From: Pontederia crassipes | Lineage: Eukaryota > Streptophyta > Magnoliopsida > Commelinales > Pontederiaceae | DNA length: 64,000 nt | Direction of reading: 5' to 3' | Assembly (NCBI GenBank): GCA_030549335.1 | Contig: CM060196.1 | Coordinates: 14,461,501-14,525,500, forward strand | Shown: positions 45,305-56,685 of the stretch, in pieces | Layout: each line of letters starts with the position of its first letter | How positions within the stretch are numbered: the first letter of the stretch is position 1 | Made by a program: the position numbers and the translations under genes | The notes under the pieces: model-generated | Told to the model about the DNA's origin: nothing | What the model saw: only the letters and a program-made list of their open reading frames with translations | Databases searched by the model: none

Positions 45305-48300
45305 ATGATTCATTTTGGAAAACCGTGCACAGTTGCAGCAAGGAGATTAGTGATAATGCTTGCAATGACAGCTTTCATCATTTTAGTAATTCAAACTTCC
45401 TCGCTTCGATCTAAAGTTGCTTTGTCACCGTTGTTCCCTCACTTTATGACCCTTGATGCCCAGGAAATGGGTCCATCAAGTAATGATGCTCCTGATTCCT
45501 TAAGGGTTGATCGATTTTCTGCCCCAAATGATTCAACCAACTTACCTGTTACACAAGAAATAGCTGATGGTACAAAGACTGGTTCAGTAAACTATGAAGG
45601 ACAAAGAGGCTATGACACTGAAATCAACAGTAAACAACTTGAAGATAATAACTTACATGAGGATGAAGATGACAATGACATTGATCTCGACAATGAATAC
45701 TCAGATAGTGAGTTCTCATTTGAACTTGGAAATGGAGTAATGTTGAAGAAAGTAAGGGATCCTGTTGATGGTTTCATTAAACTTGTGAGAGTTATGGACC
45801 CGAGAAATGAAGCTCCTGTGAAGGCTGAAAGCCCTTTTTCTTACACATCATTGCCCTCAGACGGTATCAGCAAATCCGTCCAGGCTTCTGTATTTCAGAA
45901 AACCAAGACTTTAGACGAAGAATTAGTTTCTTCTCTAGTTGAAAACATTAGTAATGTGTCTCACTCAAAAGAAAGCATACACCAGGGTTTGATGACAAAT
46001 TCAAGCAAACCTGTCAATGCTTTTACATTTAACGACTTCTCAGGAAAACAAGAAACAGAAGCTACTTCATCAAAGGTGCAAAAAGCAGAAACAATTCCAG
46101 AGAATGATGTCCTGCCAGTGGTGCAGAGTGAGGCTAATGCAAATTGTAGCTCCATAAGTAAGGTTATTGCTTTCAGGAGAAAAAGGAAGCAGGCAGTATC
46201 TCCAGTATCCATATCTGAGATGAATTGCATGTTATACAGAAACCGTGCCTCCTATCGTTCAATGGTGCGTGATACTTCTTTCGTAGTTCAATTCAAGGCA
46301 TTTCAATTTTCTTTCCTTGCTGTAGTTGATCATTAACCATGGTGCAGAGGCCTCGGTGGTCTTCATCACACGATAAGAAGATGCTAGCTGCAAAGACACT
46401 GATCGAGAATGCACCTATTCTGACGAATGACAGGGAACTTTTTGCACCTGCGTTTAGGAATATTTCCACATTTAAAAGGTGACCCTCAGAAGATTATTCA
46501 TTTATTTATCCACTTTTTGGTAAATTCACTGAAATTGCACTTTTGTGTTGAATTTCCAATGATATATTTTTTACAAAAAGGCTAATCATTTTTCAAATGT
46601 TTTGTCACTTTTCTAATGTTATATTTAAAAGGTTTTGTCCTTTATTCACAAAGTATATCTTATTGCTTGTATTCATCATTTTTAAAAAGCTTGATTGAGA
46701 GATGGGTTCAGAAAGAATCTACTTATAAATTTGTGGTTTCCTGATTTTCATTTTTTTAAAGTGAATAGTTGTACGTGAATTAAGTTCACATTGTCATTTA
46801 CTAAAATGTATTCCAATTGTTACTATTTGTAGAATTTCATTCCTTTTGCAAAAGATATTTTCTTCCATAAACTATTCTGAAAATGTATTTATCAAATCAC
46901 TTGTTGTTTAGAAACTTAGCCATTTAACCCAGTCAAATGGTTAAAACTCTCAAAAGAAAAAGATGCCCCTCAGGCCTCAACTGTTCACCAGATTTAGCCA
47001 TTGTGACTTTAAAAGCTGGAACTAGAGGTTCTTTCATTTCTACTTTCAGTGGTACTGAGCAAGGACTAAGAGTTGTTTCTCTTTTGTTTCAGCTACATTA
47101 TCTCTGATAAATATCTTGAATATCATTGCTATCGAAACCTGAAATTATATGTTTTTTTCTGATATTAATGACAAGTACATTTTGGAGTGATAAGAATATT
47201 GTTGCAGTCCTGGATCTAGAGATTCAACAAAAGTTTTTTCTGCGCACAAGTTTACCTTACCACTTATCAGCATGCATTTTGTTTTATCGACTTACCTTTA
47301 GAATGCCAAATGGATAAGTGGTCTCAGGGATACATTATAAGTGGAAAAAATACAATTATTATACCTTATAAATCTTGAGTATAATTGTTAAATAAATTAC
47401 ATATCAGGTTACTGTTATTATTGTCTTTTATGCTTGATTTTTATTGACCATTTTGTCTGCTGGAAGCAGCTAATTGAACCTGCTAGTGTCTTTTAGATTA
47501 AACTTTGTAATATATCATTTCTAGGAGTTATGAGATGATGGAAGAGACACTCAAGGTGTATGTCTATAGGGAAGGACAAAAGCCAATATTTCACCAGCCT
47601 CTACTGAAAGGAATCTATTCATCTGAAGGATGGTTCATGAAAATGATGGAGGCAAACAGACAGTTCACTGTCAAGGACCCTAGAAAGGCAAACATGTTCT
47701 ATATGCCTTTCAGTTCTCGTTTCTTGCAATTTGCATTATATGTACCCGATTCCCACGACAAGAGGAATTTACGTAAGTTTCTTGAAGATTATGTGGCTAT
47801 GATTGCAAGCAAATATCCTTTCTGGAATAGGACTGGTGGTGCGGATCATTTTTTTGCTGGTTGTCATGATTGGGTATGCTGCACTGGATCTGATTGAATC
47901 AAAATATATTGTGGCGTAAGATTATTAGATACATAATCAGCTTTTCTTGAGTCAATTTATATTAAGCTGACTCACATTTAACACAAGACTAAGGATGAAT
48001 GATTCACATGTTCTACAATGATATTCTCTCAAATTTCATATATTGAAAATGTTTCTGTGAATATTTAACTACAATGTTGTTGTTAAATTTATCTATTGAC
48101 TTGGATTTTTGACCAATTATACGAAGAATCTTATCAATAGCTATTTTTTTTCACTTTCACTAGACTTTATTCTCATGGCTAGTGGCTCTTTGATAGGCAC
48201 CATATGAGACGAAGTCTTCCATGGACCATTGTATTCAAGTTTTATGCAATGCCAATCTCGAGCATGGCTTCCGACTTGGAAAAGATATCTCTCTACCGCA

Positions 48301-48865
48301 ATCATATGTCCGTTTCGGAAGAGACCCTCTTAGAGATCGAGGGGGGCAGCCTGCTGATGGAAGAACAATCCTAGCATTTTATGCTGGAAGCATGCACGGT
48401 CGTCTGCGATCGATTCTACTGCAGCACTGGGAGAACAAAGACCCTGACATGAAAATCTTTGGGCCTATGCCTCGTGAGGTAAAAAGAAAGATGACTTACA
48501 TCCAGCACATGAAGAGTAGCAAGTACTGCATTTGCCCAAAGGGTTATGAGGTTAACAGCCCACGAGTAGTTGAATCTATTTTCTATGAATGTGTTCCTGT
48601 GATAATTTCGGATAACTTTGTGCCACCTCTTTTCGAAGTATTGAATTGGGAAGCCTTCTCAGTTATCATTCCAGAGTCAGATGTGCCAAGGCTGAAAGAG
48701 ATACTCCTGTCAATTTCCAGAGAGAAGTACTTGTCATTGCAATTGGCAGTGAAGAAAGTGCAGCAGCACTTCCTCTGGCATACTAAACCTGTGAAATATG
48801 ATGCATTTCACATGGTTCTTCATTCCATCTGGTTCAATAGAATTTTTACTATGAGAGATAGATGA
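45305..48865 (+). CDS. Exostosin-family glycosyltransferase (GT47)
   Basis: Golgi type II membrane glycosyltransferase of the plant GT47 family, whose members build pectin, xyloglucan or xylan side chains. The acceptor here is not predictable. Exons 45305-46264, 46348-46478, 47525-47873, 48197-48865; 702 residues. Short cytoplasmic tail, one membrane anchor (about 14-32), then a long unconserved stem to about 320 with an acidic run (DEDDNDIDLDNEYSDSEFSF, about 119-138). The exostosin domain begins near 364 with SYEMMEETLKVYVYREG, followed by DHFFAGCHDWAPYET (across the exon 3/4 junction), FYAGSMHGRLR, KYCICPKGYEVNSPRVVESI and YECVPVIISDNFVPP. Ends close to the usual C-terminus. Resembles the At5g03795-like group. 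Codon use is AT-leaning, unlike the CSLD gene next door. Confidence 0.92.
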
Positions 48866-49642
48866 AGGATGGGACATGCAGAAGACCGGTAATAGGATGG
48901 GTGCTCAATGATGAGCTACGAGGCTCACACTAGTTGTCTTTCAGGTACTTAGTTATCCATAAAATGGTTGCAGAGCAACATGTAAGAAAACAACCAAGAG
49001 GATTACTAGGTGTTTAAAACTATTACTGTAAATATGTCATTTGATCATTGTGTTGTTTACCACTTTTCTTAGAGATGTTTTGGATGAACTTTAGTTGATT
49101 GATCTGGTTAAATTTGCTTTTGCAAGGCATTTTGCAGTTTCCAAGGGAGTTGGTTTACAGTTTGAGGGTAGAAATGAGAATTAGAATGAGGGGGTTAGTT
49201 CTGGGATTCACTTTCCGACAAATACATAGAGTGGTCAACAAAAATATGTTGCAATCCAATCGAGGAATTATGAACAGTCTTGCAGAGAAAAAATCCAGCA
49301 ATATATCAGCAACATGTATGTTCTGGCAGTATTTATAGCAGGATTAGTTACTTGTCTCCTAGATTAGTTGGGCAAGGTATGCACCACCTAGGAGCAATGT
49401 GACTCAACCTTATGGAAGGCAAAAATTCTGCAAGAAGAATTAACATATGGATGAAATGGATCTGCAACATATACTTCCCTATGAGATAAAATTATCTACC
49501 ATCGATCCAACAAAACCAAACGACCATTTTGCTGCATGCTATATATCTTATTCCTGTTCGTGCTCAAATCTTAATAAGATCTTCTACATGAATACGCAAA
49601 CAATTAACTAAAATTAATGAAAGAAGCCTAGATCTTCTATGT
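48866..49642. other. Shared 3' region of convergent genes
   Basis: 777 bases between the GT47 stop (+) and the CSLD stop (-). It must hold both 3' UTRs and poly-A sites, so transcripts may run close together or overlap. No further gene is seen. Confidence 0.6.
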
Positions 49643-52600
49643 TCAAACTTGGATGTTCTCGGGCAGGACACTGCCGCCCGGTGGACTGATGGACACCCAC
49701 AGCAGCGACACGGTGATGGCGACGAGGCCTGACCAGACGTAGACAATGGTGGGCAGCCGTCCTCTTCTCCCCATCAGCCCCTTGGCGAAGGGGTACATGT
49801 GAGACAGCACCCAGAAGCTAAAGAAGAGTCCGCCGAACAGCTTGCTCCACTCGGGTATCTCGCTGTAAATTGTCCTCGACACCCCGATGACGATGGCGAC
49901 CAGGTTGATGATGATGATGGTGAGCGGCGGTATGAAGAGGCTCGTCCACTTGACGACGTAAAGGTCGGCGTAGATGTCGTCCTCGTCCTCGTTGGCTGAC
50001 TTCGAGGTGAGGGTGAAGGAGATCTCGATGCCGGCGATGACTTTGAGCAGTCCCTGCAGCACCGCCGCCAGGTGGGCGCTGGTGCCGCCGATGACCCAGA
50101 ACTGCTCGTTACGCCAGAACTCCTCGAGCGCGATGCCCGACCACTTGACCTCGAGGAGGGAGAGGAGGGTGAGGGTGACCGTGATGACGAGGAGGTAGAC
50201 GAGGAACGTGACGTTGAGGCCCTGGACGATGAACGTACCGGTGAAGAGGGAGATGGCCGGCAGCAGGCAGTAGACCACGAGGAAGATGGAGGTGAAGGGG
50301 TAGATGCCGACGTTGAGATACGCGATCCTCTGCAGGAACTTGAGGCGAGAGGACGCGAGGAAGGCGTTGTTGCGGGAGAAGAAAATCTCGACTGAGCCGG
50401 TCGCCCAGCGGAGCACTTGGTGGAGCCTGTCCGTGAGGTTGATCGGCGCCGTGCCCCTGAACGCGTCGCGCTTCGTGATGCAGTACACCGAGCGCCACCC
50501 GCGGTTGTGCATGCGGTACCCTGTCACCACGTCCTCCGTCACTGAGCCGTATATCCACCCAACACGAAGCCCCCACTCCGTCTTGTCCTCGTACCTGCAT
50601 TTTCACGCATGCATGCACGCACGAAAACTTTTACGAACCAAAAAAAAAAAATCAAGCTACGACTTGTCATGAACTCTGTTCGTGGCCCTTTGCTCACCAA
50701 CACGAGATGACGGAGACAGCCTCGGCCACGGTGGGTGCATCGAGAGGCGGCCGCGGCTCAAGTAACGCACCGGGCGGGCGGCCGTTCTTGATGCCCGGGT
50801 GATCTGCGAGCGGCCGGCCCTGGAACTCGGCGACGGCGATGGAGTCCACGAACATAGCGGAGTTGCCAAACTTTTTGGGAGATACGAGGTCCGGGTGCAT
50901 GTCCAATGGATGCGGGTCCATGGCGGTTATGTCGTCGTCCATCCCGTCCAAGCTCGGCTTTGGCCTTGGCGGCGGAGGGGGAGCAGGTCGCTTGTTTTGG
51001 CCGTAGAGCCCCATGTACTCGTTGGCTCGCGGCGGGTTGAAGCCGTAAAGCGCGTATCGCCGGAACAAGCATCCCGTGCCCACGTACATGGGACCCTGCA
51101 ACCCGTCCAGAGCTCGCATGTTGCCGTCGAAGAAGACCGTGTTGTGGTTGGCGTATCGGTCGGAGGGATCGATGCCCTCGAAGCGCTGCGGGAATTGGAT
51201 GTAGCAGATGCGGTCGCCGCCGCGGTCCATCATGTAGCACATCCCTTCGCGGATGGCGAGGCAGTTATAGATGTAGTGGTCGCAGTCGAAGTTGAGGATG
51301 AAGGGGCCATTGGAGAGGATGGCGGAAGCGCGCACTAGAGCGTTCATGGCGCCGGCCTTCTTGTTGTGGTCGTAGCCCGGCCGCTTCTCCCGGGAGACGT
51401 AGGCAAACATTGGCAGTCGGACGTCGACGCCGGTGATGTCCAAGTACGGATGATCCCCGGGCTCGCCGTAGACGGGGTCGAAGTGCGGGGCCTTGATCAT
51501 GACCTGGAGGATCCCGGCGTGATCGCCCTTGGTGTGGTCCGGGGACGGCTGGAGCCACGTCCCCGGCCAGTGCGTGCCGTCGGCCATCCATGTGGCCTTG
51601 GTGCTGGAAGGCTTGCCGGCGTCCCCCGAGGAAGCTGCGGTGGCGCCCGCTTCATGGATGCCGTCGACGTTGGCACTGTTGCCTGTGCTCTTTTCTCTGG
51701 ACATTTGGCGCTGGCGCCTCTCCTCGCGATCGTTGATCACCTTGGAACGATGGCGGATGGCGTTGGGGAGGCCATTGATGCGGACCTTGAACTCGTCGTA
51801 CTCGCGCTTGATCCAGCGGCGGTCCTTGACGAAGTCCGGGCGCTTCTTGTTCTTGGTCGGGTCGCCCTTCATTGCGAAGTAGCTGTCCGGGTTGCGCGGC
51901 TCGATGGCATGCTTGCGGCAGAAGGGGACCCAGATCTGCGCGAAGGTGGAGGCCTCGGCCATGGCCTCGAAGGTCAGGAGTGCGCCTCCGTCGTCGGAGA
52001 TGTAGAGGGCAAGCTTCTCGACGGGGTACTCCGTGGCGAGGATGGATAGGATGGTGTTGGCGGTGACAAGTGGCGGCTCCTTCTCAGGGTCTGCGGTGGA
52101 TATGAAGACGTCGAGACCCGGGAGGTCGGAGCGGCCATGGGGGTTTTCAGGGGACGGGGACTCGAACTTCTCGCGCAGGGCGATGAGGTCGGCGGAGCGA
52201 TTGATGGGGTTGAGCTTCGGCAGCTGATCCAGCAGCCATGAGAATGCGAACCAGATCTCGCAGACGATTGATAAGCCCCAGAGCCCCATGGCCTCCACGT
52301 TCGGGTTGCGGACGCGCCATTGCAGGAAAAGCAGCAAGAACACAAGCCGAAACACCACCAAGAGCCTGAGAAGACGTGTATAAGGAGTCTGTAAAGCCAA
52401 AGAAGACCAGCAGCTGTGATCACCTGTAAGGACTGAGCGTTGCCGGCGGGATCTGCACCTTCCTCGTGAGCGGCTTCCACGGCTTGTCGAGGAAGTCGTC
52501 CATGCTCACCTCGACCTCGTCGTCCTCGTAGGAGACGTTGTCCCGCGGCCAGTACGCGTTTCCGATCCCGTACGTGCCCTTGGACGACTCGAACAGCCAC

Positions 52601-52998
52601 CGGTTGTGGTCGAAGTCCGCCGTCTGACTCCTCAGCAGCATCGACTTGTTGGACTTCATCACCGACATGCGCCGGTCCATCTTCGCTGCTGCGGACTCCC
52701 CGCCCCCGCCGCCCTCCTCCCCGCGCCCTCGGCCTTCGCGCTTGCTAGGATATGAGCCCGACGCCGGTAGGTCGTCCGGCTTCCCGCCGGATGAACTGGG
52801 AGGCCCGGCGTTCGGCTGGTTGTCCGGGGTCGGCGGTATGTGGACGGTGTAGTTGACGTAGTCATTGGCGCCGCCGGAGGAGGTGGACGTGAGCTCGGCC
52901 GATGTGAGATCGATCTCCTCATCGCGCGAGAGGTTCACCACGCGTCCACTCGACGTCCGCCTCGCGAACTTGAGAGTTTTTGACGTAGGCGACGTCAT
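49643..52998 (-). CDS. CSLD: Cellulose synthase-like D (CSLD) protein without RING-like region
   Basis: GT2 beta-glucan synthase; CSLD proteins make cellulose/mannan-like polymers in tip-growing and dividing cells. Exons on the minus strand: 52998-52424, 52365-50698, 50594-49643; 1064 residues. Order: disordered N-terminus, CSLD signature [19 protein letters not shown] (near 107-125) and DHNRWLFES, two membrane helices (about 195-245), catalytic Asp pair DDG (316-318), DCDH (552-555), TED (767-769), QVLRW (807-811), six C-terminal membrane segments. All catalytic motifs intact. Odd: the first 192 residues contain no Cys, so the RING-like zinc region common in CSLD and CesA proteins is absent; a Gly/Glu-rich linker stands there. 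Intron 1 is only 58 bases. The coding region is strongly GC-rich. Confidence 0.95.
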
Positions 52999-53005
52999 GC
53001 TTCAA

Positions 53006-53166
53006 AGCTCTGAGTTCTTTAGTAACTCAGAACACTTGCATTTCTTATGTTATCACGAGGAAAGCACAGAGAGAGAGTGTGAATGGTTCCAAGGTCTCAT
53101 TGAAGCTCTCAGTTCTTTAGTAACTCAGAACACTTGCATTTCTCACGTTATCACGAAGGAAGCGCA
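53006..53166 (-). repeat. 98 bp-spaced direct repeat in the CSLD leader
   Basis: The ~63-base segment 53006-53068 (AGCTCTGAGTTCTTTAGTAA onward) is repeated at 53104-53166 with few changes. Each copy contains the inverted pair CTGAGTT...AACTCAG (CTCAGTT in copy 2) that could fold into a hairpin. The intervening TGAATGGTTCCAAGGTCTC also recurs near 53237. The first copy lies 8 bases upstream of the CSLD start codon, so both are probably in the 5' UTR or proximal promoter. Confidence 0.85.
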
Positions 53167-53176
53167 TCTTGAGTGT

Positions 53177-53226
53177 TGAGAGAGAGAGAGAGAGAGCGAG
53201 CGAGCGAGCGAGCGAGCGAGAGAGAG
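53177..53226. repeat. (GA)n / (GAGC)n microsatellite in the CSLD leader
   Basis: GAGAGA run, then GAGC units, then GAGAGA again. On the CSLD sense strand it is a CT-rich tract, a common feature of plant leaders. Confidence 0.93.
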
Positions 53227-56121
53227 ATGTGGTGAATGGTTGAATGGTTCCAAGGTCTCTCTTGGCTGTGCAATGGCGAGGGGAGAAATGCGAAAGCTAA
53301 GCTGCACTTGGTTAGTGGCTTCACGGTAGGGAGGGAGTTGCGGAAGTATTCAATTATGCGTATACTGAAAATACAGACAATGTACAATATGAACTAAGGG
53401 GGGAACATTAAATATTCTTGTTTGGGGAGATATATCCTATTGCTTAGGTTATGTATATTTGAGTATTAATTTTGTTTGTGATAAAGGATAACTTTAATTG
53501 TATGTTGTCATGGCTATTATGAGGTGCTAATATTTTTATTTCAGTTGTTTGTTAGATAATAATAAAACAATTTCTTGTTTGGTAATTGTTTAGGATTTGT
53601 TTGACACATCCACAAATGACCAATTTAAATGTTAAATATGCTAAAACTTCACAGGCTAGAAGATACAAAAAAATATTTACTTTTTAAACATATGTATGAT
53701 GTTTGATTTTTAATATGCCATTGTCTCTAGTTTTACTCATCAACATAAGAATTTATTTAGTATTTTAATTTAACTAATATTTTTATAATACAATATAATT
53801 TTAAAAATATTACTATATGAAATAAAATATCATAAATGATAACTATATTACCAAACAATATTAAATGTATACGCTATTTGTTAATGTTTAATCATATCAT
53901 TTAATAAGATGACTATTTGACAGTCAAATGGCTACTCATTAATAAAGATACTATCAAACAGAGGTTATCAGTCATCACTGAAAAAAAAAACCAGAGGTTA
54001 TCAGTTAATTTAGTTTATTTAAAAAATTGTTATATCTAGTTGAAATTGACTACCCATAGTTTAATTTATCACCTAATTGACAATGAAAATACTGATGATA
54101 AGATTTAGAAAGACAATAATACATCTTTTCTATCTAACTATCAAAACTCATATTTTATAAAAAAAAATGTGTTGTTCCATTTTATTTCTTTAGTTTCTAT
54201 CAGATCAATTATGAATACTCATTATACTTGTATTTTATCCATTCTATCTTTTATAATTTTTTTTCCTTTTAAAATATCTATGAGTTTTTGCATAATTTGA
54301 TTAGCTTGTTGCGCACTTTCTAACCCCTTTTTATAATATATATTCACTTTATGAATTTACACAAATAAAATTGCCACCAATAATATGAAGCTTTTTTATG
54401 ATTTAAGATGATAATTAACTTGATTTATCCAAATGACCAAATAAATAAAAATGGAATGCACCAAAGTGAATAGAACATTCACACTCTCATTGGAATCTTT
54501 TAATTTTGTGATTTATGATCAAATTGTCCGTGTGAGTCGTTTATAGTGTGAATGCCTTAATGTGACATTGTGTTGTGGATTAACTTTTCTTGTTGCGTTA
54601 TTTTTGATTAATTTTTCTTTTGAAAAAGAAGAAAGCTAGTCGTTTTTTGTGTGCTGTGTGTGCGAGATCACTTTTTCTTATTGCTTTATTTCTTTAATTA
54701 AGAAAAACAAGAGGAAAGTTGAGCATTGATTTATCACCTGCTAGTCACACAAAAAAATTGATGCAAATTTTTATTACAGATATTCCACCACAAGTTAATT
54801 ATAATTTGAGGTAGAAATTATTTTGCAAATAGTTTATTATTAATTTCATCTTTTATGCTGACTTGATTATTGATTGATCATTCAAATAACAAAGTTAAGT
54901 TGAATAATTGGACAATTCTTCTCTATCATTTAAACTGGAGTATATATGCATATGATGAGTAATTAAGGATGAACATGAGGACATCTGAAAATGAACATGG
55001 TTGTGCTAATTGTGGCTCCAACAACGTTGTTAGATCGAGTAGCTTCCGTCTTGCTCACTTTCGTATTGTTAAAGAGGAAGGAAAAATAATCAAACAATAG
55101 TTTATGAAAGTTTCTTAATTGGTGGAGAAGATAAATAAAAGTTCAACCGCTAATGAATTAGTAAGAAATATTGTTTTATAATTAGTTACTTAATTATAAA
55201 GCTCCATTTACTTAATCGAGAATTTGGGGTGTTTTCTAAATGTTTGATTAGATTATTAGAAATATTTGATTGATTACTTTATTAAAAATATTCTTATACT
55301 TTGTTTAGTTTATTTAACTAATCAATTTAATTAGGTCATTTATTAAGGGTGAAAGTGATTTGGGTCAGGCTAATTTTTCAATCAAAAAAAATCATTCGTT
55401 ATTTTACTGTTCGATTTTTTAAATTATAAAAATCACTTTAAAATCATTTAGAAAAATAAAAAAACTATTCTCTAGTAGATCCATGTTTTTGGGTGATTTT
55501 TTCAAACTCTTATTTTAATAAAATTATATTTTTAAAAAATATAATAGATTAAAATTAAAATTAAAATTAATATATTTAATTTTATAATTAAATATAAGAT
55601 ATAGTATTAGAACCACCAAATTAGAGTTTCATAATGTGATAGGAACATATTAAACTATATAAAAAACTATTATACCAATAAATAAAAATAATTATTTATA
55701 TAAATAAAAATAAGCTCCACGAGCTCCTATGATTTTTTCGAGTAGGACTCTAGTTTAAGTGGGTCAATTTTCCTCTATTGAAAAATCATCCTAAATTGTT
55801 TTGGCTCCTTAATTTCCAATTTCTTTAGTCAGCTTTTTTGAGTCGGGTAGTTTTTCTGGGTATGACGAATTTTTCTTACACCCCTATTCATCATGCTTTA
55901 TTTATATACGTAAATCTACATTTATTTGTTGAATCGATATTTGATGTTTTTTTTTCAAACTTAATTTAGATGTAAACTTTAATTAAAAGGATATAATTTA
56001 TTACAAAAAGTATGTTTCCTTCAAAGCATCATTCATGGATATATAACAAAACATACATGGTCGTGTAAGACTTCCACAAGAATTTATAGATGAATTTAAA
56101 TATTTCATAAATTTTACTTGT
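53227..56121. other. CSLD upstream region and AT-rich spacer
   Basis: 53227-53400 probably contains the CSLD promoter, though no clear TATA box was found. The rest is AT-rich with no frame worth calling. Confidence 0.55.
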
Positions 56122-56138
56122 CATTAATCTCAATTCTT

Positions 56139-56666
56139 TTTTTTTAGAAAAGGATGATTTCATTAACTATGTAGGAAGTTGACCATCATGGTCAGAGTAC
56201 AAAATATGTTGAAGACCCGGAGGGAGATTCTCCAACTAAAAGGTTTCATGGCCTGATCTACCAATTCTTGAGAGGTAGTCAGCTGCGGTGTACACTTTCC
56301 TTGAACAATGAATACAGCAAGTTTACAAAAAACATAATGAGACGACGAATTTCAGCAAAGATGGACCACATGCGCCATGGTGTTTTGCACTTATCGTTGA
56401 TGATGTCGTCCACCGTGGATGAGTCTGATTCTAGGATAAGGCTGACTATGCCAAGTTGCTTCCCCATCCGAAGTCCCAACAACACACTTTTTCATATTGC
56501 AATGCAGAGGAAGATGCACCTGCAACAATAAGATTTGAGTTAGTATTGCGAATTAAAAACTCCACACCATCAGCCATGGATTGACGGCAGAGGTGTTGTC
56601 AGTGTTCAGCTTGGCCTAAAGTGCAGTCGGGGGCTTCCACCGGACAGAAAGGGGGTCCAAGGGTAA
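56139..56666 (-). mobile_element. 5'-truncated L1-type LINE, 3' end with RNase H-like fragment
   Basis: On the minus strand a fragment reads LGIVSLILESDSSTVDDIIN (within about 56430-56470), followed further on by NLLYSLFKESVHRS and, in another frame, a stretch resembling an RNase H end (NLAADYLSRIG). The 3' end is a poly-A tail (poly-T at 56139-56145 on the + strand). It is flanked by a 17 bp target duplication with one mismatch: cattaatctcaattctt (56122-56138) and cattcatctcaattctt (56667-56683). About 0.5 kb, dead on arrival through truncation. Confidence 0.8.
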
Positions 56667-56685
56667 CATTCATCTCAATTCTTAC

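Noticed and set aside
52389-52423. Alternative CSLD intron 1 acceptor at TTTACAG
   Set aside because: The intron would be 35 bases and the downstream frame would be lost.
49799-52922. Long plus-strand frames and alternative minus-strand frames over CSLD
   Set aside because: Shadows of the GC-rich CSLD exons; the real frame contains all GT2 motifs.
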